Assembly: GCF_001544075.1 (NCBI RefSeq)
Contig: NZ_BCNT01000009.1
Span: 1-64,000, forward strand
DNA length: 64,000 nt
DNA from: Comamonas terrae
GTDB taxonomy: Bacteria; Pseudomonadota; Gammaproteobacteria; Burkholderiales; Burkholderiaceae_C
Reading direction: 5' to 3'
The translations under genes and the position numbers were made by a program. Of this stretch, positions 1-7,493 are shown in pieces (position 1 is the stretch's first letter; each line of letters opens with the position of its first letter). The notes below the pieces were generated by a model. That model saw only the letters and a list, made by a program, of their open reading frames with translations, was not told where the DNA came from and made no database searches.

Positions 1-246
1 GGAACCATCGGCACCGCCAACGATGCCCCCGATCAGGCCACCGCCGTCAACGCCCCCGACCACACCGCCCAGCAGGCCGCCGGCATTGATGCCGCCAACC
101 ACGCTTTTGATTACTCCATGTTCACCAGCAACGGTGTTGATGACGCCGTTGACCAAGCCTCCAATGTTGACGCCAATCTCGACACTGCCCGAGAAGGAGC
201 CGCCTGCACCACTGGAATAACCGTTTTTTCCTTTATCTGCATTCAT
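1..246 (-). CDS. Glycine-rich hypothetical protein, N-terminal part (cut by window edge)
   Basis: The frame opens at an ATG at 246 and runs off the left edge without a stop, giving 82 visible residues. After a polar start (MNADKGKNGYSS) the protein is built of short hydrophobic segments separated by Gly-Gly pairs, such as VGGINAGGLLGGVVGGV. No signal peptide is seen at the N-terminus. The spacing of glycines resembles glycine-zipper or low-complexity surface proteins, but I do not recognise the family. A purine-rich stretch lies just ahead of the ATG. Function unknown. The gene is probably longer, because the repeats are still running at the edge. Confidence 0.55.
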   Translation of the reverse strand, partial: MNADKGKNGYSSGAGGSFSGSVEIGVNIGGLVNGVINTVAGEHGVIKSVVGGINAGGLLGGVVGGVDGGGLIGGIVGGADGS

Positions 247-795
247 ATGACTGTTCTTTCTGTCTTCGTTGCTACGTAGATATTGCGTATCTGCAATACG
301 CTGCCCGTGATTCAACTGTTTCTGATCGCTGCTCCGATGAACCCTTTCTTCTTACGGAGACCGCTATGCGGTCTCCTGCTATGCATCGGCAAGGCCGTTA
401 CTGTGAACAATCGGTCGAGATCAATCCTTGTCTCTCTATAACTGAGTAGAGAAATATTTCTGCTCATTCAAAATGGCGGGTCCATGGTGAGGAGCATTAA
501 TAGAAGTAATCTATGCAGATCTGTCGTTGAAATGCTCCTTTCCGTGAGCAATGCAATGGGTAGGAACTACCCAAAAATCGGCGCGTTTTTCTTGAATGCA
601 ACAAACATGCCATGACATGCCAAGAAGCCTGGAGCTTCTAAGCTGTTGAAGTTTCAGGAGTTATGCATGCGTGCCATGTACCCGGTCGTGGAAACGTTAC
701 GGGGTACGTTACGTAACCGTGGTTCCTGTGAGGGCCGAAGTGCAGATCCGGTAAAACGATGCATCCGGCTTTTTGAAGTCAGCTCCGAAATATAA
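247..795. other. Intergenic region with a perfect hairpin
   Basis: No credible gene is seen here. It is AT-richer than the rest of the window. The clearest structure is a perfect 9-bp hairpin, GGAGACCGC (356-364), loop TAT, GCGGTCTCC (368-376), without a T-run on either side. A 10-bp palindrome, GTTACGTAAC, lies at 708-717, with a related CGTTACG copy at 695-701. Their role is unknown. Confidence 0.4.
285..301. promoter_or_regulatory. Inverted repeat upstream of the glycine-rich gene
   Basis: GCGTAT (285-290) and ATACGC (296-301) form a perfect 6-bp inverted repeat with a 5-base spacer, about 40 bases ahead of the start at 246. Position and size would suit an operator. No regulator can be assigned. 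Confidence 0.25.
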
Positions 796-818
796 AAAGC
801 GCTCCATGGGAGCGCTTT
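796..818 (-). terminator. Rho-independent terminator of the MHYT gene
   Basis: AAAGCGCTCC (796-805), loop ATG, GGAGCGCTTT (809-818) is a perfect 10-bp stem. Read on the minus strand it is followed by a T-rich tail, about 100 bases past the stop of the MHYT gene. Confidence 0.75.
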
Positions 819-915
819 GTTCAGATATCCGGATACCGGTAGATCTATGGCCACTGAATAATGGCCTGAATCCTGTTCAGACCTTTGGTTTCAGGGTTAT
901 GGCATTGCGTCGCAA

Positions 916-1707
916 TCAGGGCAGCTGCGATACGGCAAAGTCCTTGCGGCGCGTGCCTTGGGCATGGCTTTGGAAGGACGTCAGTGCCAAGTCCAGCAGC
1001 AGAGCCAGGGACATGCCGAGGGCCAGCGTGATCACGACCATGGGCAGGCCCAATGTGCTCACGATATCGGGGCCTGAAGGGATGGCTCGGCGATTTTCGG
1101 TGGTGCAGATGAATTCGGCGGCACTCATGCCGGTGTAATGCATGGCGCAAACAGCAATCGCCATGATGGCGGCTGCCAGCAAGCGCACGCTCAGCTGACT
1201 GGTATGGAAAGCCAGCCACAGCGCTGCCGTCGCCGCTACCAGAGCAATCAGTACCGAGAGGCCGATGCGCCCGTAATCCCATTGGAAATAACCGCCAAAG
1301 CGCATGCCATACATGCCAAGGTAATGCATGACGACTGCGCCCATGCCAAGCATCATGCCTGCGGTGAGCAGGCGCCTGATGTTGTGCGGATCGCGGGCAA
1401 CGATGTGGAAGGCAAAAGCCGAAATGCAAATAGCGGCAATCAGCGAGATGCACGTCTCCCATAAGGAATAACCCAGGCCCATATCCATTCGCACTGCCAG
1501 CATGGCAATGAAATGCATGGACCACACCCCAATGCCGCCTAGCGCAATGCCTGCGCTGCCGAGATTTATCAAATAGGACTGGCGGTCTCGGGTGTCGGCA
1601 GTGAGCCGCTGAGCCGAAACCAGTGCGATGAAGGCGCCGATCATGGAGATCGCATAGGACAGCACGACAAGTTCCATGTTGTAACTGGTTTTGATCACTA
1701 CATCCAT
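916..1707 (-). CDS. Stand-alone MHYT-domain integral membrane sensor
   Basis: A 263-residue, almost entirely hydrophobic protein with about seven membrane spans. Three MHYT-type motifs are visible: WSMHFIAML, VVMHYLGMYGM and CAMHYTGM. In this family the Met and His residues are thought to bind a metal, probably copper, and sense a diatomic gas or redox state. Most MHYT proteins carry a C-terminal GGDEF/EAL or kinase domain; here only a short polar tail follows. The start at 1707 is chosen because GGGAGGAGAG stands four bases ahead; an upstream ATG at 1764 lacks such a site. It is monocistronic and has its own terminator at 796-818. The signalling partner is unknown. Confidence 0.85.
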   Translation of the reverse strand: MDVVIKTSYNMELVVLSYAISMIGAFIALVSAQRLTADTRDRQSYLINLGSAGIALGGIGVWSMHFIAMLAVRMDMGLGYSLWETCISLIAAICISAFAFHIVARDPHNIRRLLTAGMMLGMGAVVMHYLGMYGMRFGGYFQWDYGRIGLSVLIALVAATAALWLAFHTSQLSVRLLAAAIMAIAVCAMHYTGMSAAEFICTTENRRAIPSGPDIVSTLGLPMVVITLALGMSLALLLDLALTSFQSHAQGTRRKDFAVSQLP

Positions 1708-2218
1708 TTGGCTCTCCTCCCTGGAAAACAGAAGATGAAAATGTGGCTCGGGAATTTTTAACAAGATGATTCAAAAATCACAAATATAAGTTTTGCAAAG
1801 CTGTGTTCAACCCGATAGCGCTTTCCATGCCTGGGAAACTTGCAGGTTCATGGTGTATTGGGTTGACCTGGAAAAATCTGCCAAGGCGCTTGCAATGAAT
1901 TGACGGTTGATATGTAAACAATTCAGAAGCAGTGCTTTCTTGCGACAGCTATTCTTTTTTCATGATGTCCGGAAAAGGCGGTGGAACTCCTGCTTGCCAT
2001 TCAGGTGGCTGCAACCGGTGACGCGGTTTGTGGGTGAGTCCGTGCTGTGAAAGGCTATGTACGGAAAGGTCAGATGAAAGCAGGAATTTGCACATTTTTG
2101 TCAACACAGTTGTTTTCAATGATGTCTACAGTTTCGCTGGGGCGTGACGAAATGCTTGCAGCAAGAGGGCCAGACGCACCTCTTTTCTTCAGCGGTTCTT
2201 TCGATCACAGGAGTTCCC
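1708..2218. other. Divergent intergenic region, no gene seen
   Basis: About 510 bases separate the MHYT gene from the chemoreceptor gene. It must hold both promoters. I see no convincing small gene, structured RNA or flagellar-type sigma-28 promoter in it. Confidence 0.4.
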
Positions 2219-4051
2219 ATGCTTTCAACCCTCCGAGCACGCATGCTCGTGTCCTGCACCGCCATCGTGGCGGTGGCTCTGGCTCTTACAGGCGGGGCGA
2301 CCTACTACATCGTTCGCGGCAGCAGTCTCGATGCGGTGGAGCAGAACCTTGCGGCCGTGGCAAATGGCCATGCGCTCGCAGTCGATGAATGGGTGGCATC
2401 GCGCTCGGCCATGGTGGAGGCGGCGGTCCAGGCGTTGGGGCAGGGCGATGCCGGCACGGTGGTGCGGCAGCTCGAGCAATCGGGAGGGTTCCGTATCGTG
2501 ACTGCAGGCTGGCAGGACAGGACGGCGGTTTCCAGCAAACCCACTCCGCCGGGCTTCGATCCCACGAGCCGCCCCTGGTACAAGGAAGCCGTGGCGGCCG
2601 GCAAGCTGCTGGTAACCAAGCCATATGCCGACGCGAACACCGGCAAGGCCATGGTGTCCTTTGCCGCCCCGCTGCTCAAGGAAGGCAGGCCGGCAGGTGC
2701 CGTATCGGCTGCCGTGTTTCTGGACGGCGTGCGCGAGGTCGTGGCCGCAGTCCATCCCACGCCATCGAGCTTCGGCTTTGTGGTCGATGGCAGCGGCCAG
2801 TTGCTGGCACATCCCAATGCCGAACTGATGCGCAAGCCTGCCAGCACGTTGTCCGACCAACTGACTCCGCAGACCATGGCTGCGCTGGCCAAGGCGCAGG
2901 CATCGATCGAACTGGTGTTCGATGGGGTGCCCAAACTGCTGCGTGCCAAGCCTGTGCGTGGCACCGACTGGTCGTTGGTGGTGGCTCTGGATCGCGCGGA
3001 AGCAACCGAGGGCCTGGCCCATGTATTCCAGACCTCGGTTGCCGCCATTGTGCTGGTAGCCTTTGGCGCTGCAGTGGCGGTCGGCTTGCTGACCGCGCGT
3101 GCATTCCGGCGGCTTTCGGAGGTTCGTGATGCCATGAACGAGATCGGTTCGGGCGATGGCGATCTGAGCCGGCGCCTGCCGGTGCATGGCCAGGACGAAG
3201 TGGCACAGATCGCCGCGGCCTTCAACCGGTTTGTCGAGAAGATTGCCGCCGTCCTGCACGAGATCCGCGAAGGCAGCGAGTCGTTGCAGCAGGCCACGGT
3301 GGAAATCGAGGCGGGCAACCAGGATCTTTCGCGGCGCACCGAAGTTGCCGCAGGCCAGCTTCAGCAGACTGCCTCGGCCATGGAACAACTGGTGGGAAAT
3401 GTCAGGCAGAGCGCAGAAGCCGCCCAGCAAGCCCGGCGGCTTGCCGGCGATGCTTCCGAAGTCGCTGCCCAGGGCGGTGCAGTGGTCGGCCAGGTGGTAG
3501 CGACCATGGAGGAAATCAGCAACGGCTCCCGGCAGATTGCGGAAATCACGGGCGTGATCGACAGCCTGGCTTTCCAGACCAATATCCTGGCGCTCAATGC
3601 AGCGGTCGAGGCCGCACGTGCCGGCGAACAGGGCCGGGGCTTTGCGGTGGTGGCCGGCGAGGTGCGGCAACTGGCCCAGCGCAGTGCCCAGGCGGCCAAG
3701 GACATCCGCGGCCTGATCGGCAGCAGCGTGGAAAAGGTCGAGATGGGAGCGAGCCTGGTGAACAATGCCGGCAAGACCATGAACGATATCGTCCGGCAGG
3801 TCGAACGGGTGAGCAGCCTGATCGGCGAGATCACGCGCGCCAGCACCGAGCAGCGCGAGGGCATGGTTTCGGTCGGCGAGGCCGTGCGCCAGCTGGACGA
3901 TGTCACCCAGCAAAATGCTGCGCTGGTCGAGCAAAGTGCGGCTGCCGCCGAAAGCCTGCGCCAGCAGACGGGCAGGCTGGCACGTACCGTTGGCGTGTTC
4001 AAGCTTGGCGGCGGCCAGCCGCAGTCAATTCAGGCATTGGTGCAGGCATGA
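2219..4051 (+). CDS. Methyl-accepting chemotaxis protein with Cache sensor domain
   Basis: A 610-residue chemoreceptor. After a short basic N-terminus comes TM1 (about residues 8-30), a periplasmic Cache-type sensor (about 35-275, with SRPWYKEAV and KPYADANTGK typical of double-Cache receptors), TM2 (about 285-310), a HAMP linker, and a long cytoplasmic coiled coil. The conserved signalling hairpin is present (AFQTNILALNAAVEAARAGE followed by GRGFAVVAGEVR). Ligand unknown; Cache receptors of this type often bind small organic acids or amino acids. The start at 2219 follows a good site (ACAGGAG) at normal spacing. There is no CheB/CheR-binding pentapeptide at the C-terminus, which ends SIQALVQA. 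It is monocistronic, and no chemotaxis genes are nearby. Confidence 0.93.
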   Translation: MLSTLRARMLVSCTAIVAVALALTGGATYYIVRGSSLDAVEQNLAAVANGHALAVDEWVASRSAMVEAAVQALGQGDAGTVVRQLEQSGGFRIVTAGWQDRTAVSSKPTPPGFDPTSRPWYKEAVAAGKLLVTKPYADANTGKAMVSFAAPLLKEGRPAGAVSAAVFLDGVREVVAAVHPTPSSFGFVVDGSGQLLAHPNAELMRKPASTLSDQLTPQTMAALAKAQASIELVFDGVPKLLRAKPVRGTDWSLVVALDRAEATEGLAHVFQTSVAAIVLVAFGAAVAVGLLTARAFRRLSEVRDAMNEIGSGDGDLSRRLPVHGQDEVAQIAAAFNRFVEKIAAVLHEIREGSESLQQATVEIEAGNQDLSRRTEVAAGQLQQTASAMEQLVGNVRQSAEAAQQARRLAGDASEVAAQGGAVVGQVVATMEEISNGSRQIAEITGVIDSLAFQTNILALNAAVEAARAGEQGRGFAVVAGEVRQLAQRSAQAAKDIRGLIGSSVEKVEMGASLVNNAGKTMNDIVRQVERVSSLIGEITRASTEQREGMVSVGEAVRQLDDVTQQNAALVEQSAAAAESLRQQTGRLARTVGVFKLGGGQPQSIQALVQA

Positions 4052-4127
4052 GGCTGGCGCAAAGGCGGGCCGCAGCCGTGCACGAGGGTGTGGCTGCCAT
4101 GGCAGGCGTACCGCATGTCGCTGGCGC

Positions 4128-5060
4128 CTAGTGGCGCCTGGCTGCCTCGCCGCCCTGCAGCAGGGGATTCTTGGCAAACAGATCCACCACCCAGTCCACG
4201 AAGGCGCGCACCTTGGCGCTGAGGTGGGAGTTGGGCGGGTAGACCACATAGACCGGCAGCAGAGGATGCTTCCAGTCGTCCAGAATTCTCTGCAGGCGGC
4301 CGGCCTCCAGATGCTCGTGGACCTGGAAACGGCTGGCCTGCCCGATGCCCTGGCCTGCGAGAAGCGCACTGATGTAGGCATTGCCTTCGTTCACGCAGAG
4401 ATGGGCGGGGCTGGCGATCTCGATCACTTCGCCATTCTTGTGGAACTCCAGCGGATAGCGCCGTGCCGAAACCGGCGAGAAATAGATCACATTGCGGTGG
4501 CCGGACTCCAGCTCGCCGGGGTGGCAGGGAACACCGTGGCGCGCCAGATAGTCGGGGGCGGCGACGGTGATGAACTCCAGATTGCCGATGCGCCGCGCCA
4601 CCAGGGACTGGTCGGCCAGCTCGCCGCCGCGGATCACGCAGTCCACGTTGTCGCTGATGAGGTCCACGGTGCGGTCGCTCACGCCCAGGTCGATCTGTAT
4701 CTCGGGGTAGCGCGTCTGGAACTCGGCCAGGTGGGGGATGATGAGCAGGCGCGCCACGGTGGTGCCCACGTCCACGCGCAGCCGGCCGCGCGGCGTGGTG
4801 CGGGCCTGGCTCACGCTGGCTTCCAGATCGTCGAAATCGGCCAGCAGGCGCACGGCGCGGTCATAGTAGGCCGCGCCGTCGGCGGTCACCGTGACGCGGC
4901 GCGTGGTGCGGTTGAGCAGCTTCACGCGCAGGCGCTCCTCGAGTGCCTGGATGTTCTTGGTCACACTGGCTTTGGGCATCTGCAGCGAATCGGCTGCACG
5001 TGTGAATGTTCCTGCTTCCACAACACGCGCGAAAATACGCATCGCCTGAATCTGATCCAT
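4128..5060 (-). CDS. LysR-family transcriptional regulator
   Basis: A 310-residue LysR-type regulator. The N-terminal winged helix-turn-helix covers about residues 1-60 (MDQIQAMRIFARVVEAGTFT, then AADSLQMPKASVTKNI), followed by the linker helix and a periplasmic-binding-protein-like effector domain (about 90-300). The start at 5060 is preceded by AAGGAGATCTG. It is transcribed away from the alpha/beta-hydrolase gene at 5235 and sits next to the efflux operon at 6240-12198, the usual arrangement for a LysR activator or repressor of such a pump. The target and inducer are not deducible from sequence alone. Confidence 0.92.
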   Translation of the reverse strand: MDQIQAMRIFARVVEAGTFTRAADSLQMPKASVTKNIQALEERLRVKLLNRTTRRVTVTADGAAYYDRAVRLLADFDDLEASVSQARTTPRGRLRVDVGTTVARLLIIPHLAEFQTRYPEIQIDLGVSDRTVDLISDNVDCVIRGGELADQSLVARRIGNLEFITVAAPDYLARHGVPCHPGELESGHRNVIYFSPVSARRYPLEFHKNGEVIEIASPAHLCVNEGNAYISALLAGQGIGQASRFQVHEHLEAGRLQRILDDWKHPLLPVYVVYPPNSHLSAKVRAFVDWVVDLFAKNPLLQGGEAARRH

Positions 5061-5234
5061 CAGATCTCCTTGTCCTCGCGAAATCCCGGGCTCGCCGAGG
5101 ATGCGGATTCTCACACACGGGTCGGGCCATCATTATTCAGAGTTTGGAAACAGTGTGGCTGCGTTTGCGGGGTTTATGCCGCCAATGCGCACCGCTACAT
5201 TGCCATCACATCAACCGGTCAGTCCGGAAGCTCC

Positions 5235-6059
5235 ATGCCGAATACCAAAGCACCTGCATCGCCGACCTTCTCCCATACCGACACCACCATCGACGTGGCG
5301 GACGGCATGCAGGCCAGCGTGCGCATGTACGGCAGCAAGAAGCGGGGCGAGGTGTCCCCGCTGGTGGTGCACTTCCATGGCGGAGCCTTCGTGGCCGGGG
5401 ATCTGGACAATGGCTGCACGGTGGGCAGTGCTCTGGCTACTGCCGGCGCCTGCGTGGTGTCGGTGGCCTACCCGCTCGCGCCGGAGCATCCGTTTCCCCG
5501 TCCGCTGGAGCTGGGCTATGCAGTGCTGCAGTGGGCCTACCGGCAGCGCACTAGGCTGGCAGGCAAGGGCGCGCCGCTCTATCTGGCGGGCGAGGAGGCC
5601 GGCGCCAACCTGGCCGCCGGCGTGTGCCTGATGGCGCGCGACCAGCTGCATCCGCCGCTGGCCGGGCAGATCCTGATCTCGCCGATGCTGGACCCCTGCG
5701 CAGCCACGCCTTCGCAGCGTGCCGCGCAGGGCGAATCCGTCGAGTGCAAATGGGCTTCGGGCTGGTGCCAGTACCTGAGCAGCCCGCACGATGCCGAACA
5801 TCCCTATGCCGTCCCGGCGCGCGCGCGCCGCCTGGCAGGCCTGCCGCCCACGCTGATCCTGGCAGGGCAGGAAGATCCCATGCGCGATGAAGCGCAGAAC
5901 TACGCTGCACGCCTGCAAGCTGCCGGATTGACAGTCTTTCTGCATGTGTTTCCCGAAGTGGGGCAGTGGCCACAGGCGCTCATGGAGCCCCCCCCCGAGA
6001 CCTGTCCCTGCGAGGGGCAGCTGCGCAAGTTTTTCGAGACGACGCGATGTCGGCTCTGA
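5235..6059 (+). CDS. Alpha/beta-hydrolase of the HSL/acetyl-esterase family, catalytic Ser and His missing
   Basis: A 274-residue protein with the fold markers of the hormone-sensitive-lipase group: an oxyanion HGGAF at 48-52 and LYLAGEEAGANLAAG where active members have GDSAGGNLAA. The nucleophile serine is Glu121. The acid Asp is kept (DPMRDE, Asp214). The catalytic His region, usually xxHGF, reads EVGQWP, with Gln244 in the His place. Two of three catalytic residues are therefore absent and ester hydrolysis is not expected. A binding or regulatory role is possible. GGAAG stands ahead of the ATG. It is divergent from the LysR gene and followed after 180 bases by the efflux operon. A run of nine C (5988-5996) lies near the 3' end. 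Confidence 0.75.
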   Translation: MPNTKAPASPTFSHTDTTIDVADGMQASVRMYGSKKRGEVSPLVVHFHGGAFVAGDLDNGCTVGSALATAGACVVSVAYPLAPEHPFPRPLELGYAVLQWAYRQRTRLAGKGAPLYLAGEEAGANLAAGVCLMARDQLHPPLAGQILISPMLDPCAATPSQRAAQGESVECKWASGWCQYLSSPHDAEHPYAVPARARRLAGLPPTLILAGQEDPMRDEAQNYAARLQAAGLTVFLHVFPEVGQWPQALMEPPPETCPCEGQLRKFFETTRCRL

Positions 6060-6239
6060 CCTGACCCCATCCTGCTGAGACTGCCGACCTGATCCGGCCC
6101 CCGGGCCGGACTGGGCACAGCTGCGCCTTTTTCCTGCTTCTTCCCTTCGATTCCTGGCCCGGGTGCCGGAAGGGAGGAGGCTTGCCCGCCGCAGGAAGCG
6201 CTCTTCCTGCCTCCACCCATTGAATCTGAAGACCTTGCC

Positions 6240-7472
6240 ATGAACGACCATTCCAAACTTTCTAACCGTTGCCGGTGGGCTGCAGCCGGCGTTGCTGCGG
6301 CCGTGATAGCCACGACTGCGGCCATGCTGGGCCTGCAGGCATCGCATGCCGAGGCGCCCGCGCAGCAGGTGGCCCCGTCGGCCGTGCCGGTCTCCGTAGC
6401 GCAGGTCATGCAGCAGGATGTGACGCTGTGGAACGAGTTCTCCGGCCGGCTGGAGGCCGTGCAGCGCGTGGATGTGCGACCGCGGGTGTCGGGTGCCGTG
6501 CAGGCGGTGCACTTCAAGGAGGGCGCGCTGGTGAAGGCCGGCGATCTGCTGTTCACCGTGGACCCTGCTCCCTATGCGGCTGAGGTCGACCGCGCCGAGG
6601 CGCAGGTCGTTGCCGCGAGGGCGCGCATGGCTTACACGCAGAGCGAGTCCGAGCGCGCTGCGCGCCTGTGGGACGAGCGCGCGATCGCGCAGAAGGAATA
6701 CGACGAACGCGTGAATGCCCAGCGCGAGGCCGACGCGAACCTGCGCGCTGCCCAGGCGGCGCTGCAGACCGCCCGGCTGAACCTGGGCTACACGCAGGTG
6801 AAGGCTCCGGTCAACGGGCGCGTGGGGCGTATCGAGGTCACCGCCGGCAACCTGGTGGGCTCGGGCGCCGGTGCCCCGGTGCTGACCACCCTGGTGTCGG
6901 TGGACCCGATGTATGCCAGCTTCGACGTGGACGAGCAGGTGGTGGCCAGCGCCCTGCAGGGCACGCGCGAGGGCCGCAGTACGCGTGCGCTGATCGAGAG
7001 CATTCCCGTGCAGATGGGGGTGGGCACGGGTGACGGAACGCCCTATGCCGGCCACCTGCAGCTCATCGACAACCAGGTCGATGCGAAAAGCGGCACGGTG
7101 CGCGTGCGCGCGGTGTTCGGCAATGCCGACGGCACGCTCATGGCGGGGCAGTTCGCGCGCATCCGCATGGGCCAGCCACAGAGCACGCAGGCCGTGCTCA
7201 TCAACGAGCGCGCCGTGGGCACGGACCAGAGCAAGAAGTTCGTGCTGGTGATCGGCGACGGCAACAAGGCCGAGTACCGCGAGGTGCAGCTGGGCGCGCC
7301 GGTCAACGGTCTGCGCGTGGTCACCTCGGGCCTCAAGGCGGGCGAGCGCATCGTCGTCAACGGACTGCAGCGCGTGCGCCCCGGCGTGGTGGTCGCGCCG
7401 CAGGACGTGCCCATGGACGCCAAGGCCGAGCTGGCCGATGGCCGCAGCGCCGCCAAGCAACCCGCGGCCTGA
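6240..7472 (+). CDS. RND efflux periplasmic adaptor subunit (MexE/AcrA type)
   Basis: A 410-residue membrane-fusion protein that links the inner-membrane pump to the outer-membrane channel. An N-terminal membrane or signal segment (about residues 12-37) is followed by the first lipoyl half (RVDVRPRVSGAVQAVHFKEG), an alpha-helical hairpin (about 110-170), the second lipoyl half (LGYTQVKAPVNGRVGR), then beta-barrel and membrane-proximal domains (ERIVVNGLQRVRPG). There is no lipobox Cys, so it is anchored by the N-terminal helix or free in the periplasm. First gene of a three-gene operon, 21 bases ahead of the permease gene. The ribosome site is weak. Most like MexE/TtgA-type adaptors by eye; substrates unknown. 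Confidence 0.92.
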   Translation: MNDHSKLSNRCRWAAAGVAAAVIATTAAMLGLQASHAEAPAQQVAPSAVPVSVAQVMQQDVTLWNEFSGRLEAVQRVDVRPRVSGAVQAVHFKEGALVKAGDLLFTVDPAPYAAEVDRAEAQVVAARARMAYTQSESERAARLWDERAIAQKEYDERVNAQREADANLRAAQAALQTARLNLGYTQVKAPVNGRVGRIEVTAGNLVGSGAGAPVLTTLVSVDPMYASFDVDEQVVASALQGTREGRSTRALIESIPVQMGVGTGDGTPYAGHLQLIDNQVDAKSGTVRVRAVFGNADGTLMAGQFARIRMGQPQSTQAVLINERAVGTDQSKKFVLVIGDGNKAEYREVQLGAPVNGLRVVTSGLKAGERIVVNGLQRVRPGVVVAPQDVPMDAKAELADGRSAAKQPAA

Positions 7473-7493
7473 AAACCCTAACTTCGCTACGCC

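Noticed and set aside
1787-1818. Sigma-28 (flagellar) promoter ahead of the chemoreceptor gene
   Set aside because: TAAGTTTT and CCCGATAG are present, but 16 bases apart instead of about 11, and the site is some 400 bases from the gene.
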